DNA of 64,000 nt, from NCBI RefSeq assembly GCF_037975245.1, contig NC_092565.1:16657999-16721998 (forward strand). The letters run 5' to 3'. This DNA is from Apostichopus japonicus (taxonomy: Eukaryota > Echinodermata > Holothuroidea > Aspidochirotida > Stichopodidae). A program made the position numbers and the translations under genes. Of the stretch, positions 23,018 through 37,600 are shown one piece after another (position 1 is the stretch's first letter; each line of letters begins with the position of its first letter). The notes beneath the pieces are model-generated. The model was not told the DNA's origin. It made no database searches and was given only the letters and a program-made list of their open reading frames with translations.

Positions 23018-23700
23018 TAGGGAGTAGAAGATAGCCAAGACCTTGGGAAGAAAGAGGAACAGTCATAGTTGAAGCGCTGATCCCTATTATATACACAGGG
23101 TAGCCAGTGACAGATCAAGGATTACGGAGGGGGTATGCGCCTCACCCTACCCCTTACACCGACAACTCCATTTTTGACGTTTTCATTTTTCATCTCTCAC
23201 TAATGTATCTATATAAATACTATATATATTCTATCATAACCCGTGTGTGTGTGTATGGACGCCTTAAACAATTGTACAATTGTGCTATATGGAACCAACT
23301 GTGGCTGGTCTTGAACTCGACCGAGTCGTCGGGGAACATGACGCATTTCGGGAAAGGGGCGACCGCCCCCCCCCCCCCACCCCGAGCAAATTTTCTTTAT
23401 GACATCGCTAGTAATTTCAAAATAGACAATGCTTAGATGCAACTTACAAGGCCTGGGAAGTGTCATTTCCAGCGATCTGGGAGGCATTTTCGGCCAAATT
23501 TTTTCTTGTACGCTTCGCGCCAACTCATGGTGGCGCTTCGCTTAGATAGTTTGCCTACAGGCTTCGCCCCTCTCTTGGCAATTACTCGCTACACGCCTGT
23601 TCGAATTTGTAAAGCAAAGAGCAGATATAACATCATATCAGTGAGCATTGAAATGCATGTTCCACGATGAACAGCCTCAAAAACTGTTTATGTGTGTAGT

Positions 23701-24116
23701 TAAAGGCGTAGGAGCCCAATTGGATTTGGGGGCTGTAATGACTTGCCCGAAAAAAGCCCAAAATTTTTCGCGCGCGGAGCGCGCGTTCAACATTTGGATG
23801 CCAATATCATATAACCAAGCATCGGTCATTACATTGCATCGTGTACCGCACGGTCCGTGAAAGTTGCACAGTATACCTCTGGATGCTAATGTAAACAACC
23901 AAATGTCTGATGTAGATGGAGAAAAAGCATACAGATCCATTTATGTCAAAACTCTCTTTTACAGTAGTAATGTCGGCCAAGCTTACAACTTTATTTTAAT
24001 TACCAAGGAGATCATTTTTAAGCTATTCATTGCTATTTATTTTTCTTTCAGTAGGTGCCCGAAAAAATTGGTTGCGGGGGGGGCTGCAGCCCCCGCCTCC
24101 TACTGGACCTACGCCA
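23701..24116. mobile_element. Nested element with 'ggcgtagg' inverted ends and 11-bp direct repeats
   Basis: Left end taaaggcgtaggagccc and right end ggacctacgcca are imperfect inverted repeats; both ends also carry the ggggctg motif. The 11-mer atgtgtgtagt flanks the element at 23690-23700 and 24117-24127. The element has no coding capacity and includes a short gcgcgcgg/gcgcgcg palindrome near 23770. A target duplication of 9-11 bp would suit a MULE-like family, but the superfamily is unproven. Confidence 0.6.
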
Positions 24117-24799
24117 ATGTGTGTAGTGTTCGGTTTCGATATACCTGATATCGGAAATATCTGCTATTTTTCTGTTCCTTCAACCAAGTTTTATAATAGC
24201 CATTATAAGAGGTTGCAATATTTCTACACCAAGAAATTAACTGTGTCGGAATTTTAGAAAATTTCCTCACCAAAATTCTTCATCATACTTTCCTCTACTG
24301 GTGCAATTTGACCTGTCTGTTAGGGGTTCCAGGAGGTTTTTCTATATTGGTTGTCCATAGATTGAATTTTGTGCAACATTATGGGTATGTTTTCAAGTGA
24401 TTTTATTCACGAGAAATCTGAATTTTCAAATTCTCAACAAATAATGGGCTTAAAACCTTCAAAAGTGGGGCTTTCGGATATTGTGGGCCGTCACGTAGAA
24501 TCACCTACAAAAGCAATGATCCATAGGACATGCAATCAGGTCGAACATGATGTGTGACTGGTGACAATCTTCAAAAAGGTTATGGATGGAAAAAAAAAAC
24601 TTTGGGGAAATACTTGGTTCTCAGGCAAAAGTGTACATCTGGTTGCTCATTTTGAGAAGCCCGAGAAGTGCCATTTCCGGTGATCTGGGGGGTATCAAAA
24701 CCAGAAATTTTCTTGTACGCTGCGCGCCAACCGATGGTGGCGCTCCGCTTAGATAGTAATTCGCGCCCCCCGGGTTAGAAAATCCTGGATACGCGCCTG

Positions 24800-25185
24800 A
24801 GTAGTCACATCAATCATTTAATTATCCAGGAAAGAGGTGAAACGTTCTATGATATTAACCAGGATAGTATAGGCACCAACCAGGAAACGTTGGTTAATTT
24901 AACCAGAAAAGAGGTGGAATACGTTTGATATTAACCAGGATAGTAGTCACATCCATCCTGAAATGTTGGTTGATTTAACCAGGAAGGAGATGAAATACCC
25001 AGTGATATTAACCAGCATAGTGGTAAAATTTAACCAGGAATCCTGGTTATTTCTACCACGATTTTGTAAAAATCTCATTCACCAAACCTGGTCTAAACAA
25101 CCAGGATATGGAGGGTGGCATATAAACGCAGCCCCTGGTGAAAATTTCACCAGTTTCTGGTGAACTTTCACCAGGTTGTTTTTCA
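24800..25185 (+). repeat. 'taaccagg' tandem repeat, right part
   Basis: Continuation of the repeat at 22745. Units carry 'ttaaccagg', 'gaggtgaaa' and 'gatattaaccaggatagta'. 25040-25175 has further short palindromes of cctggt/accagg and ggtgaaa/tttcacc. Confidence 0.85.
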
Positions 25186-28100
25186 GAGTGTATACCTGAA
25201 AAATATTACTTTTCGGATTTCGGACGTAAACAATGGGAAAGTCTTCCTTATAATAAGTAACCGAAAACCTATGTTACGTACAGTACACGTATCGTAAATA
25301 ACACAAGTTTCAACTTTATTAGAATTAATCAATGTGAAAGGATTATTATTTATTGGAGCTGAAGTACAGCATTTACAAAGTACACAGAACATAAATTCAA
25401 AATACTGATGTTCCATGTACAAACATAAGTATATAATAAAATAAGCAGTTTAAAGAGTTCAGGAAGCCAATATAAATCCAGAAGAAGAAAAAAGGAATGC
25501 AACACAAGGTAGAAGTGACGTTTGCATGGTATAAAAACAAAGAATTAAGGCTATTGAGGCACATTTTGAAGATTGCACACTTAGTTCTAAGACATCTAAG
25601 AGAACTGTAGTTTTGGACTGCATGTGTAGTACCTCCATGAGAGTTAAACCCTACCCAGCTTCCATTTCTTAGCTGGGTCGTATAATTTCGTGATTATCAC
25701 GGCTTAAATATCTTGCCTGCAACAGTCCCATCAAACTTAACTCCCCCGGGCAACCTGCAAGGCTTGTTGTTCAAAACAACACATGAAAACATTAGTCCCT
25801 ATATGTGACAACATTCATAAAGTCCAGGTGAAATGACACTGAGCCAACTAGTCAACCCCACAGCATTAATTAAACAAAAACAAAGCAATTTGAATTTCAC
25901 TAGTTGACGTTTATTATGGGTTCAAGCAGAATTACTGGGTATCAGGCCAGTAATATGACAAAGATATCTTTTACTCAAGATATGAATAGATGAACAACAG
26001 ATGAATTACACTATCTTTTGTTTTATACGCAATTAAATCAACATAGAAGGGCGGTGGAAACTACTTAAATGTGACCGTTACTCTAGTACCTGGAAAAATA
26101 ACAGATAAGAGGAAAACATATCAGTATCTGACAACATAAAATTTCAATCAACAATCCTGACATAATACATATTAATGTTATTTTATGCACACTTACTATT
26201 AAAGGTAATTCAAGGTTGATTGTACCAATAAGGGAAAGTTGTTTTTGGTAATTTAACCTCAATGGAATACTATTTAAAGTAAACATCAAACAAAACAATT
26301 AGTTCCCGACATTTTAGCAGATCTCCAAATAACACTACTTGAAGAGTATTTTCTCCATGCAAATTTACCCATATTTAGGTCTGGTTGCACAGTTAGGGCA
26401 GATCCAGAGCCAAATACAATTGAGATCCCTAAACATCATACTTGAGCCTAGCTCAAGGTCAAGCCAAGATACAGGGATGAAATCTCCGCTCTTAATTTAG
26501 AGTAATAGTGCAAGGCAACAATAAAATAACCCAACTAAATTTGACAATGCAATTCGTATGACCTATCTGGAGCTAAAACAAACTAATCTTACGAACACAA
26601 CTAAATTACCCTTTGGCCAATACGGCAACATCTTGTGAAACCCAACTTAGTTACCCTTCGGACAACCAGTGGTCAGCCAAACGATAACATCAGAAAAAGG
26701 GGTTGAAGAATATACTTCCAGTAAACACATAATCTCAATATTACAGGGACACCAAACTACTGTAGCATGACCATGTCAAGGTCACAATACAAGAAATCCT
26801 AAAAATGTCATAAAACATCATACTTGGAAAATTCATACACCATAAATACGTATATAATCTTAAACAAGACTATCCTAGCGAAGCCTAGCTAACATGGATG
26901 TAAATATGGCAAAGTAAGGAGGATACCAAGTATGATAACGGCCCTGGGGAATGGGAAAGCCTGGGCCAAAGCTTTATGATAGAAGCCAACAAATAATGAT
27001 CAGCACCATCAAAAATACAGTTCAAATCCCAGATCCCATTGCTTATAACTAATAAGCTTTTAATAATCAATAAAATATTAATTATCTGCTTTTCAGGAAC
27101 AATACAACTAAAATTATTTAGATATCTAGCTATCCCACACACTCTAGCCTGATTAACGAGAGCGCGACCATTTTGGATGAGTCAACACCAAGAAGAGGAA
27201 GAAAGAGGGCGCCTAACCACGATTAAATATTATGTAACAGTGGGGAAACCTGACCTGGCAGTAGCAGCGTTATTTGAACGTTAAAATGATAACTCTTCCA
27301 TAACAATGCTTCATTGATATATTAAATTCATCCATGATCTTAAAAACCCGATATAAATATGAATCACAAGTATGCAGGCTAAATCATAAATTTCAAGCCT
27401 AATGTCACAAATCACATATGTATACTGTGTCCCAATCCTATTGACACCACCCACTGAAGGCTATCCTAACAAGTTGATGAATTAACGATCTTTCAGAGGA
27501 TTTTCCCTGCATTATTACCAAAGAAAATATAATCAATCTACAGAAAACACATGAATACAAAGTAAAAATAAGTATATACCCTGCATTCCTGGCAGAAATA
27601 GCCGCAAAATTCAACAGAACTGACAAAATTTACGTTTAAAAGGCAGAGGAAAATAACACGTCTTCACTCAATCAGAGCAAGGACCAGAGAGAGAGAGAGC
27701 ATGACAGAACAGAGATGGTGAAAAGAGGGGCAAACAGGGTCATGTGACAGGATGCAGATGAAATCAAGTTAATAAAAACAAAGAGAGTCCTTGTTCTAGA
27801 CAGGGATCATAAATATTGAAGAGCTCTAAGCTCCTCCCCTATGTGAAGGGTGTTAAAGTCACATCCCTACACAGGTTTACATTTAATCCAACAATTTATT
27901 ACGTAGAGAGAGGAATGCTGGTTTGAAGTTATTATGTGTTACTATGTGCCACTCGGTGACAGCTCCTGGTTAGAATGCAATCATCATTCCCTTATAACTG
28001 TTCTGTGAAATGAATCAATCTTTTGTCTAAATTTTGATCAAGAGTGCAATCATTCCACACCTCTGCCATTGCACTTCATACGCTCTAGAATAAGATCGGT

Positions 28101-28547
28101 CGGTATTGTAGGCACTAACGTTCACGTGGCAAACAACAACTGCGCAATGTAGTAGCAGGTAACGTTCACATGCCAGGTAAAAATGGTAGTCCATCATCTA
28201 CTCAAATAGTTTAACTTATTGTAGGTGCTACCGAATTAACTTGTCTTTTTTTTTAAAGAGACCTAAATAGAACCGATGTAATACGTGTTTAATTAAACGT
28301 TATTTACAAAGTGGTACCATAAATAGACGTTTGGGGTTAAACCTCATGCTTCCCCGTTGCGTGCATGGTTGCCTTTTTTATTGTTACGAGCACAACAATA
28401 AGGAAGTTCCGCTTAAGGCTTCGTTGATTTCATTCAAAATTTCATTCGAAATTGTGTATAAATCAGTACAACGATACCATATAACGACAGTATGCAGATA
28501 AGAGTCCATGCCAAGTAAGTTTATTACAGCCTTTAGTGATAAGAAAT
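25186..28547. other. No gene recognised; presumed 5' flank of gene B at its right end
   Basis: AT-rich, no supported exon and no transposon ends seen. Minus-strand ORFs of 60-85 codons look random. A short ga-repeat lies near 27687. The promoter of gene B should lie toward the right end, but no TATA box was assigned. Confidence 0.45.
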
Positions 28548-28635
28548 ATGTTGAATCTGTGTTACTTCCTTGTGGCCAGTTCCCTGCTGGCCAAAAATGG
28601 AGTATTTGCAACCCAGGATAATTGTCCACTCTCAG
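28548..28635 (+). CDS. Copy B exon 1: start codon and signal peptide
   Basis: ATG followed by LNLCYFLVASSLLAKNGVFA, a typical signal peptide, then TQDNCPLS. Donor TCAG|gtaagt, phase 1. The start is chosen because it gives the signal peptide and joins in frame to the LRRNT exon. Confidence 0.8.
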
Positions 28636-31600
28636 GTAAGTTGTGATTGCTAAATTGCTTTCTCAGTTTTGTCCAGTGGCTTTATCAGCTAATAGAAATC
28701 GTCCTCGTGCATTTTGCTAAAATAATCAGCATAACGTTCCATCACGACACAAATTGTGTTATATCGAAGATGGCGTCAGATCCAAAATGCAGACGATAAT
28801 GTTTAAATTAGTCCGTTCTTTTATGAATCCTTATACGAAAACATGGTATTATAATATCAACAAGAGAACCCCGTTGAAAGACATTCAACACCACCTGTCT
28901 TTTTAAATCGTTTGCTTTGTAAACATGTTATGATTTTGAGGCCATAAAGATCGTATATATTTTCCCATTGAATTTTGAGTTGCATCTAATGAGTTTACCT
29001 AATGATACGTGTGTGTTAGACAAAATATATTGTCCAGCCACTTTAATACATGATACCAGGTAGTTTAAGTGGTACTTACTCGATAATTATAAGAGGTATA
29101 GAAATAAAACAAATCCAAATTCACCGTGTGCTTGAATTAAAAGAGAATGCAGGATCAAACGGGGGAGAAGTCAACGCCTAATGAATGTAAGAACTCGGCT
29201 GGGTACTATGTGAAACCATTTACAGGTGGGCTCGATATGAGGGTCTAAGAAGAGGTGAAATGCGTGCAGGAAAAATTTCAAAAGTTAGAAGACCATTTAA
29301 CATTAAGAAAGAAAGCACGTCTAAAGACACTTACTTCATAATATTTATGCAAACCAACATACTTTCATCGTAGTTCGTCAAGGTGAGTAAGGAATGAACC
29401 ATTGTAGTGAAATATTTGATGCTAACTCGGGTTCTTCTACAACAGATCTCTAAATTTCTAAATATTATTCAATTTTATATTCCGTAGACGTTCCGGCCTG
29501 TGGTCCAAATGGTGTCTGCGATTGCTCTTTATTTATGGGTCAAGTCATCAATTGCAGTCATATAGGTTTGGTTTCCTTGCCTTCAAATATCTCATCGGAC
29601 GCTTTGGAAATGTGAGTACATGTGAAGGGTTAATAATTGTATCATTTATTATCGAAGGACTTTCTTATCTGGAAATATAGGTAGGGTTGTTCAGTAAATG
29701 TACAGTGGTTAAGACGTTATTTACAGAAAGGTAACAGTGGTTTAATTTCGAAACCTTTTTCTTTTGTTAAATAAAGTATCATTGAAATGTAATATCTATA
29801 ACTACAGTTACGGCAACATCAGTTACAAAATATTTCAAACTTATGCATTTCGTTGTTTTTTGTAATAGGATTTAAATCTTTCGTTGTAGTTTTTTTTCCA
29901 GATTATCCACTTTGTTTTGGCAGTGAAGGACAAAAAGGGACGAGATTGCAACTACAAGCTCCCCCTGGTTGTTACTTTGCACCCAAATCTTCCTCCTCTT
30001 CAGCAAATCACCTCTAACAACCACAACATTCCCCTCACTTCAGATAGACTCCAACGAGCCGTCCCTGCAAAACCCACCATCGCCTACAGACGTCCACGCA
30101 AACTACGAGACCTTCTTGTGCGTGCTGCTGTTCCACCTCTAACTTCTAACCCTCCACCCATTCAGCATGGTACTTTCAAATGTGATCATACTTCAAGATG
30201 CATCATCTGCAGCCACCACATTGTTGAATCTAATTCCATCACCAGCCACAGCATGAAACTCACACACAAGACTAAGGGTCACATCACTTGCACAACCACT
30301 AATGTCATCTATCTGATATCTTGTAGAGTTTGCGGCATCCAGTATTTTGGCGAAACCAAAACCACCACTAAGAAGCGATTTTATGGTCACAGATCCACAG
30401 TCAACACCATGAAGACTGAGACCCAGTTGTAGAACAATTTAACCTTCCCAACCATACCATTAACGCCATGTCCCTGCAGGCGATTGAATCCTGAGGTAGC
30501 CGCCCTGACTTGTACGAATCAGCAGAGAGAGGCTGTGGATGCAACGTCTTCGCACCATTCAACCTCATGGGCTCAATATTCAGGAAGGAAATGACTAACA
30601 TTTCTTCTGTCCCCTCCCCCTCCATCTCCACTTGTTCCCCCATCACTTCTCTTCTCACAGCTCTCTTCCACCCCTTTTTCTCCACACCTTTCTGTCTTTG
30701 TCCTTCTCCAGTTTATTCCCCACCCGCTTCCCTTAATCCTCTCTTTGTCCCTCCACTGTAAATCTCCTACCTCTCCTCTTCCCCTGTTGCTTTCTTCTCT
30801 CCATCCCTTGTCTACTAATCCCCATACATCTATCTCTTTGTGTTCACCATGCTCATTAATCTGTCTGTATTCTGTGCGTGTTTTTGTCCCTTCTGTTACT
30901 GTTACTTGTCTTTAAGCCTCTGAAGAAGATCCTGCTAGGATCGAAACGTCAGGCCAACTTACTTTTTCACTTTCTATCACACAGGCTCTCTAGTGGATAA
31001 GCAGTTTGCTAACAGTTTTATTTTTTTATGTTGTATTTTTTCACGGAACTGAGTGCTCAGTGAAATGATCTAATGCAAACAGAAAATTTAGATGTTGGTT
31101 AAGAATTTGTTTTCATTAGACTATGGTAGTACATCCAATCGGATACAAATAGCAGATATGGAATTCATTTTGCTTACTTGTTATCTTGTGTATAAATACT
31201 TAATAGTTTCCACTAATTATAGTAAACCAGATAGAAAAAAGAAACAATGAAAAACTGTGATTGGGTTGAGATTGATTACTCAAGATCCGTAGTTGTCAAC
31301 CACCCATCTGATATACTACAATTAATTGTATTGTTTGTGTTTACTCCTGTTTCCAACAGAGACTTCTCCTATAATAATATTGAGTGCGTTCCAACTAATT
31401 TCTTTGAACGCTTTACCAGACTAATGGGCTTGTGAGTAGTTCGTTCAGCTTTTCCGTTCTTTCATTGATCAACTCTCATAGACAATTCGTGATTTTTGTC
31501 TAAACTTATTTTTAAATTATGAGCATTTATTGTAGAGATTGTGTATATATATGTATGTCTGCCTGCATGTATATGTATGTGTACACGTATTTGCGCACTT

Positions 31601-34600
31601 ATTGCTCATGCTGGGTTTGATTTTGAAGTTACTAGCTATCTTGCTGCTCTTGAACTTGATTGTGCATACATACTTTCAATAAGAATAGAGAGACCGATTA
31701 AAGTCGACACACATATATATCAATTAATATCGGTATATGTCCACTTTAATCGGTATATATGAACTGAAAACGGTATATGCCAATCTAATAGACAAAATAC
31801 AGATTTAAATTGACTCATACCAGTTTCAACTGACGTATCAACGATTTACCTCTGTATTTGATATCAACCATGTATCGAATGATTGACAGCTCTATTGTAT
31901 ACATCGAGATATTTAAAATTCCGTTGCAGAAGGCGTGTGACCTTCAATGTTTTTTCTTGTTATGTTTACCGGCATGTGTTCAGACATTGATAACTGCAGA
32001 ACTATGAATCTATTTAAACTGGTGTATGCAGACTGGTAGGAATTGCCTGTAGGAAGAATTTGATACATTGTCCTCATAGTTCACATTTTTCTCTTTCTAA
32101 CCATGTGTATATGACGGATAAACGATATTTAAAACTTGTATAATTTATAAGAAATTTCATTGAAAATTTAAGGAAGAAAGTAATCTGTATTCAAACACGG
32201 TTATTTTTGTGATTACTGTAGGAACTGTATGGAGCATTGTTTATGTCGCAATCTGCATTTGCGAAGGTGACGTCACGTTCTCTACTGTTCAAAGTATATT
32301 TGAAATATTCATCCTAAACGATTAAAATATCGTTTCTCTGTCAAACACAACATTAGCGGTCTCATATTTTGAAAACATGTTTGGACAATTATTTATCGTT
32401 TTTTTAAGGAAACTTCTAAGGGCTATACCAGACAATTCTTTTAAATGAACATATACCGATACTGGTATATGTCGATTTAAATCGGTATATGCCAGATTTT
32501 AACTGGTATAGATATCCAATGAACTTTTTATATCAACAAATGCACCATTATACCAGTTTCGCTTGTGTGTCATATGCGTCAGCAACTGCTGATGGTTTTT
32601 TTTGTAGACGCATTCAAACTGCAATCCATTGGGAGATGTTGTGATAGTTATTTGGCTGTTCCCCAAAACAAATACAGTCCCCTTCACTACAGATTGATTA
32701 TACGGAATAGTTTTTGTACAATAAGGAGGTTATGAGCTATACCGGGAACAGGAAGTTAGCTTTCTAGTTTGCCATCTATAGCGGCAACGATGGTGTCAAT
32801 GACATAAACATTTACTATTCAGCTGTCAATATAACGGTTGTATAACATTGATTGAATCCTTACACATTTCAAGTTCGTTGCCGTGAGCAAAAACAATGGA
32901 AATATCGCTCAAAGAAACGAAGCATAGTCTCTGATGTTAGCAAATACTAGTTTGGGAGGTGTCAACGAAATTCAACTGTGACAGAAAGGTGCGGAATGCT
33001 TAAAGGAAAGAATGAAAATATCATGTGACCTAAAAGCAAATGAAAGTAAATTGTTTGTCAGTGTAGATGTTTCTTTACTTTTTACAGGGCGTTCGAGCAT
33101 AACAATATAAGACGGTCATTCCATCTCCCCCCCAATCTTAAGCGGTTGTAAGCAGAAATATTTTTCTTTACGTAACATTTATTTAAAGAAATTGTCAGTT
33201 TTTCTTTAATTTTTACATATCGGAAAAAAATGTATAATGATTTAATGTCTGAAAATAATTTTAGTTTCACTTTTATAACGGGAAGGACGGTAAATATAAT
33301 CTTAACCTTAATCATGTTTATATTTGAAGTAATTAAGCAACAAGGTTACGCTAATTCCTTCACGCTACTTATGTAAAAACTTAATAGTGGCAAAGGAACA
33401 CAGCATGAAGAAAAGTGAACACATTTAACTGAGTTTCAGTGTAGATAAATGGTGCATCTATTTTTTAATATACTTGCAACTTCTTTCATCTACACAGTTA
33501 CATAGCACTAAACTCACTCGAAGAGTTAGACAATTTCTTCACTCATTGTGATAAACTACAACGCATGTAAGTCTAGTATTCGTAAGTGTGAATGCGTGTA
33601 GGTGTGTGTGCGCGTATTTGTGCGCGTGAGTGCATGTGTGTGTGGGTGCACTAATGTGTTCCTTAATAAAAGCATTGTTTGAACGAATGTCTCAAATTTG
33701 ATTTGAGAATATTCGATTATTATAATTATCTTATTATTTTATAATTAAACAGAAATGTCAACGTGTTTTATAATTCTGAAAGAAATGTTGCCATTTTAGC
33801 ATATGTAAACATTTTGAGATCACTGTGTAGAATCTCCATTAGGGTAGACGGTACTGCATGAGAAAATAACTTAATGAAAGTGTGAAGTACACTTATATAT
33901 ATATTTTTTTTCAAAATTTTATTTCAACATTCTTTCGTTGCAAAAATTATAATTTCAACATTCTTACGTTGCATAAATTATAAAGGAACATAACATGAAA
34001 ATAATTTATACGATTGATGATGTCTTTACGAAAATAAGAGATTGCATTTCTTAAATGCATTATGTATAGTATTATAGGAAATATATATATTTCTTGACAG
34101 TTATACATTGCACAACTTATATGATCTATGTTTTACCTTGTAGTCAACTGCAAGGCAATCAGCTGCACAACATTACCGAAGACGTATTTCAAAGATGCAC
34201 CAATCTCACAGAGATGTACGTTGCCTATTTAACAACTTTTTAAGAATTTACATAATATGATACCCACTGATCAAATGGCATTCAAATTTCTTTCCTGGTT
34301 TTGTTAATTTGTGTTATTATAATGGTACAGTATTTTATGGATGACAGATTAATGTATACAGAATGGACAAAGACTGGGCAGTCGCCGTTTCAAATTCGTA
34401 CATAAAACATTATGATTTAGTGCTACAGAGATGTATGTTGTAAAACTTACTGATACACAGTCATCAGTCGGACGTTTAACCAGGATGCAAAACGCATAGA
34501 GGTTTCGATGGCTTCATTGCATTAGACTTCTGCTTGTACACCAGAAGGAGCTGTTACAATATAAATGTCCCGAACCCTTATGTTGATGTACAATTACAGT

Positions 34601-37600
34601 ATGGTATGTTAAACACAGGTCAGTATACTGTAGGTGGCAATAACACACCTCCACCTAAAACAACAGGGTTCTTGTACTCAATGTGATGCATCCACATATC
34701 AAGTATGGGAAGGGTCCACGGTTCCCATCGTTAGATATCATGTCAAAGGGTTAGGAGAGTTTGACCTCTGGTGTCCTCAAATGTAATTTGACATCACAAG
34801 TAACATGATTCTTGTACTCAATATGGCAAACTCATATACTATGTAGCCTATAAAAATATCAATGACTTCTACCATGAGACATCATGTATAAAAGATGTTC
34901 AGGGCTGACAATTTTTTTTTAAGTATACTCGCTATTTGGCGACCGTGACTAAAAGTCTATTCGCCAAAACGGAAAATTCACTTGCCGCTATGACTGCTGT
35001 TCCAGTCTCCATAGTACAGATCTAAAACATCAATACTAACTATGAACAAAATGTTAGGCACTTGATCCAAGGTTTCCTTCTTGAGATATCGTGTTTAAAA
35101 TGATTCACAAAATGACTAAATGACCTTTGACCTCCACCAACAAACACCAAAACAACATGCTTCTTCTAATGAATGTAGTATCACCACTCACCAACAATTG
35201 GTCCAAGCTTCCCTTCTTAAGATATATTGTTTACAAGCATTGCGGCACACCCACACACACGCAAACTCATACACACATGCTCCATACAAACGCACATGCT
35301 CATCCGCCTGCATGAGCGCATAGATTACCAGTATCATCGAAACCAAATACTTGTGACGTCAAATGATTGATTCAAATGTCTATAATTACCTTGCACCCTC
35401 ACAGAGACTTAAGCCTTAATCACCTGACTACGATTTGGAATCGCAGCTTTATTGGACTTAGTTCCCTTACAACGCTGTAAGTACATATTAATCATTACCA
35501 AATATACAAGCCTTTAGCATGCTTACTATTTTAACCTTAATACATACTTTAAGATCAAACTCGTTTGCTCGTAGAAAACGTTTCCGATACGTATAGTTTT
35601 GCCCATCACTGGTACCTCAATGGCGAAATTTAGGTATTGGAGCAACGTACCGCATCTGATGGTACGTACCACTTTAAGGGTTATAAGTTTCAGCACAAGA
35701 AATTTAAATAACATCCTTAATCACATAACATGAAATGAAGATTCTCGACTACAATTTTCCACCTTGCAAAATCATTTATATTGTTTGAATATTGTTGTAT
35801 ACTGTAGTTGTTCATTCCACTTCGGTGTTGATGGGAATTAAATATTCACCCAAATGTGAACTGATTTTTTTTTTCTCCAGAAACCTACGTGATAATAGAG
35901 AGCCATTGTATTTGTACGAAGAATCGATATCAAGTGTTTGCGAAAGCCTCGAATATTTGTAAGTACAACAGATAGAGAGTAATGTTTTCCTGATTGTGCA
36001 TCCAGGAAGAAATGTGAAGCAACATAAAGGATGACGATACTGCATGATTAACACTGCATGGTCCACTCTCTCTCTTTCTTAAATTTAATCGGTATTTTCT
36101 TTTGTACCTAGGAAATTACGGTCAACGGAAATAACGTTTTTGCCCGACAAACTTCTACAAAACTGTACCAAACTTGCTACGTTGTAAGTAAACATTCCAA
36201 TTGTGACTTATGTAATTGTCTGGGTATTTTTTTTTAACCATCAGCCTGCATTCCATATGATTTTTATGGATATGGTTTACTTGATCTTAAACAGTATTAA
36301 ACACGTCCTTAAAGAGTAAGCTTGGGAAATGATTACACGAACACTGAGGCATAACCATTCAGCTAGCGTCAAAATAAAATACGATATTTGCATTGATTAA
36401 TATCAATTCAGTCCTACTCTTTCCCAATAATCCAAGATTGAGAGTTTAACGCAAATATCTATATTCTGGAAGATTTGATTGAAGTTTTTTTAATGCACAC
36501 TCATCCCAGCACCCCCAACAAAACAAAGAAAACAAAACCAAAAACAATCGGTCACATCTCTCCCGAATGGCCTGGTTTAGTTTAAAGACTTTTTCTCTAT
36601 AATTTTTAACACTCAGTATCATAAAGATGTAATAAATAATTCACAGCAATTGATATGCTATTAAATAAAGATGTCCTGATTAATGGCATTAAAGTGCTAA
36701 CCATGTGTCGTAATTGTACATGTTGAATTAGTTTTTCTATTGTTATGCTCAACAGAGAATTTCAGGAACTTGGAATAACTTCGTTGCCCGAGGACTTTCT
36801 GACTGGTTTACCAATCAGGTTCTTGTAAGTATGTCCTAAAAGGCGTTTATAACTGGTTCGCAGCTTTAACACGCTTGCAAAACATTCATGTGCAAATATT
36901 GTAGTGTTTTACTGCCTATGGATGTCGTAAGCCATTAAAAAGTGATTCAGAATAGTGGTTTCCTTACAAAAAACTTTCAGCTCTAAACTAAGGCCTACAT
37001 ACTATCGAAGTGAACATCTCTAGTCAGTGGCTTGTATAATACTTGAAAGGAGAGGGGGGAGGGGAGAGGTGGAGAAAAACTTCCACTGGCTGGTTTATAG
37101 GTTGGGAAATTAACCTGTATGGAAGAGCAGCTGGTTCCAGGATTGTCAAAAGGAGTGATGTGTTCATGGTGGAACGTTGATGCCAACTTTCAAGAGGGGT
37201 TTCGTCTGTTTCCTAACTATACTATGTCATATTGTTTCAAAATGTTCATTCTCCTTCATAAAACACGATAAATAATAAAAATAAATGGAGAAGGAAGAAA
37301 TAATATGAATGAGAGGTTTAAGTAGTTTTCTTCACCATAAAAATATATTCAAGGATTTTATTTCATTCTAACCTGCTGACATCTTGCTCAAATTAAGATC
37401 GCAATTGTTCAAACGTAGACATCTGTCAACCCAGTTTTACTCGAACATGAAAGTCAATTAGCAAGTCATTATTAATTGTAAATTAACTTGATTCTGAAAT
37501 CTCAGCATGCTGTTACCCGAGCACTGATAATACTTTTGGTAGCCGATTACCTTGTTATGGGATTTGTAATTCGTAATTTTGACCAAGTCAACTAAAAAGA

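Larger units (their letters stand above)
22827..24799. mobile_element. Non-autonomous DNA transposon with 16-bp terminal inverted repeats and 5-bp target duplication
   Basis: Left end caggtgcgtatccagg and the reverse complement of the right end caggcgcgtatccagg match at 15 of 16 bases. The 5-mer agtag flanks both sides (22822-22826, 24800-24804). Joining the flanks gives 'ggatagtagtcacat', which also occurs uninterrupted at about 24943 in the same tandem repeat, so the empty site is known. No transposase ORF is seen. 24300-24735 is the reverse complement of part of the hAT-like element at 50665, so the two are related. Inside lie a homopurine tract and a second element. Confidence 0.85.

Noticed and set aside
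22717..23118. Overlapping ORFs of 75-133 codons on both strands
   Set aside because: Produced by the homopurine tract; Phe/Ser-rich or Lys/Glu-rich with no domain.
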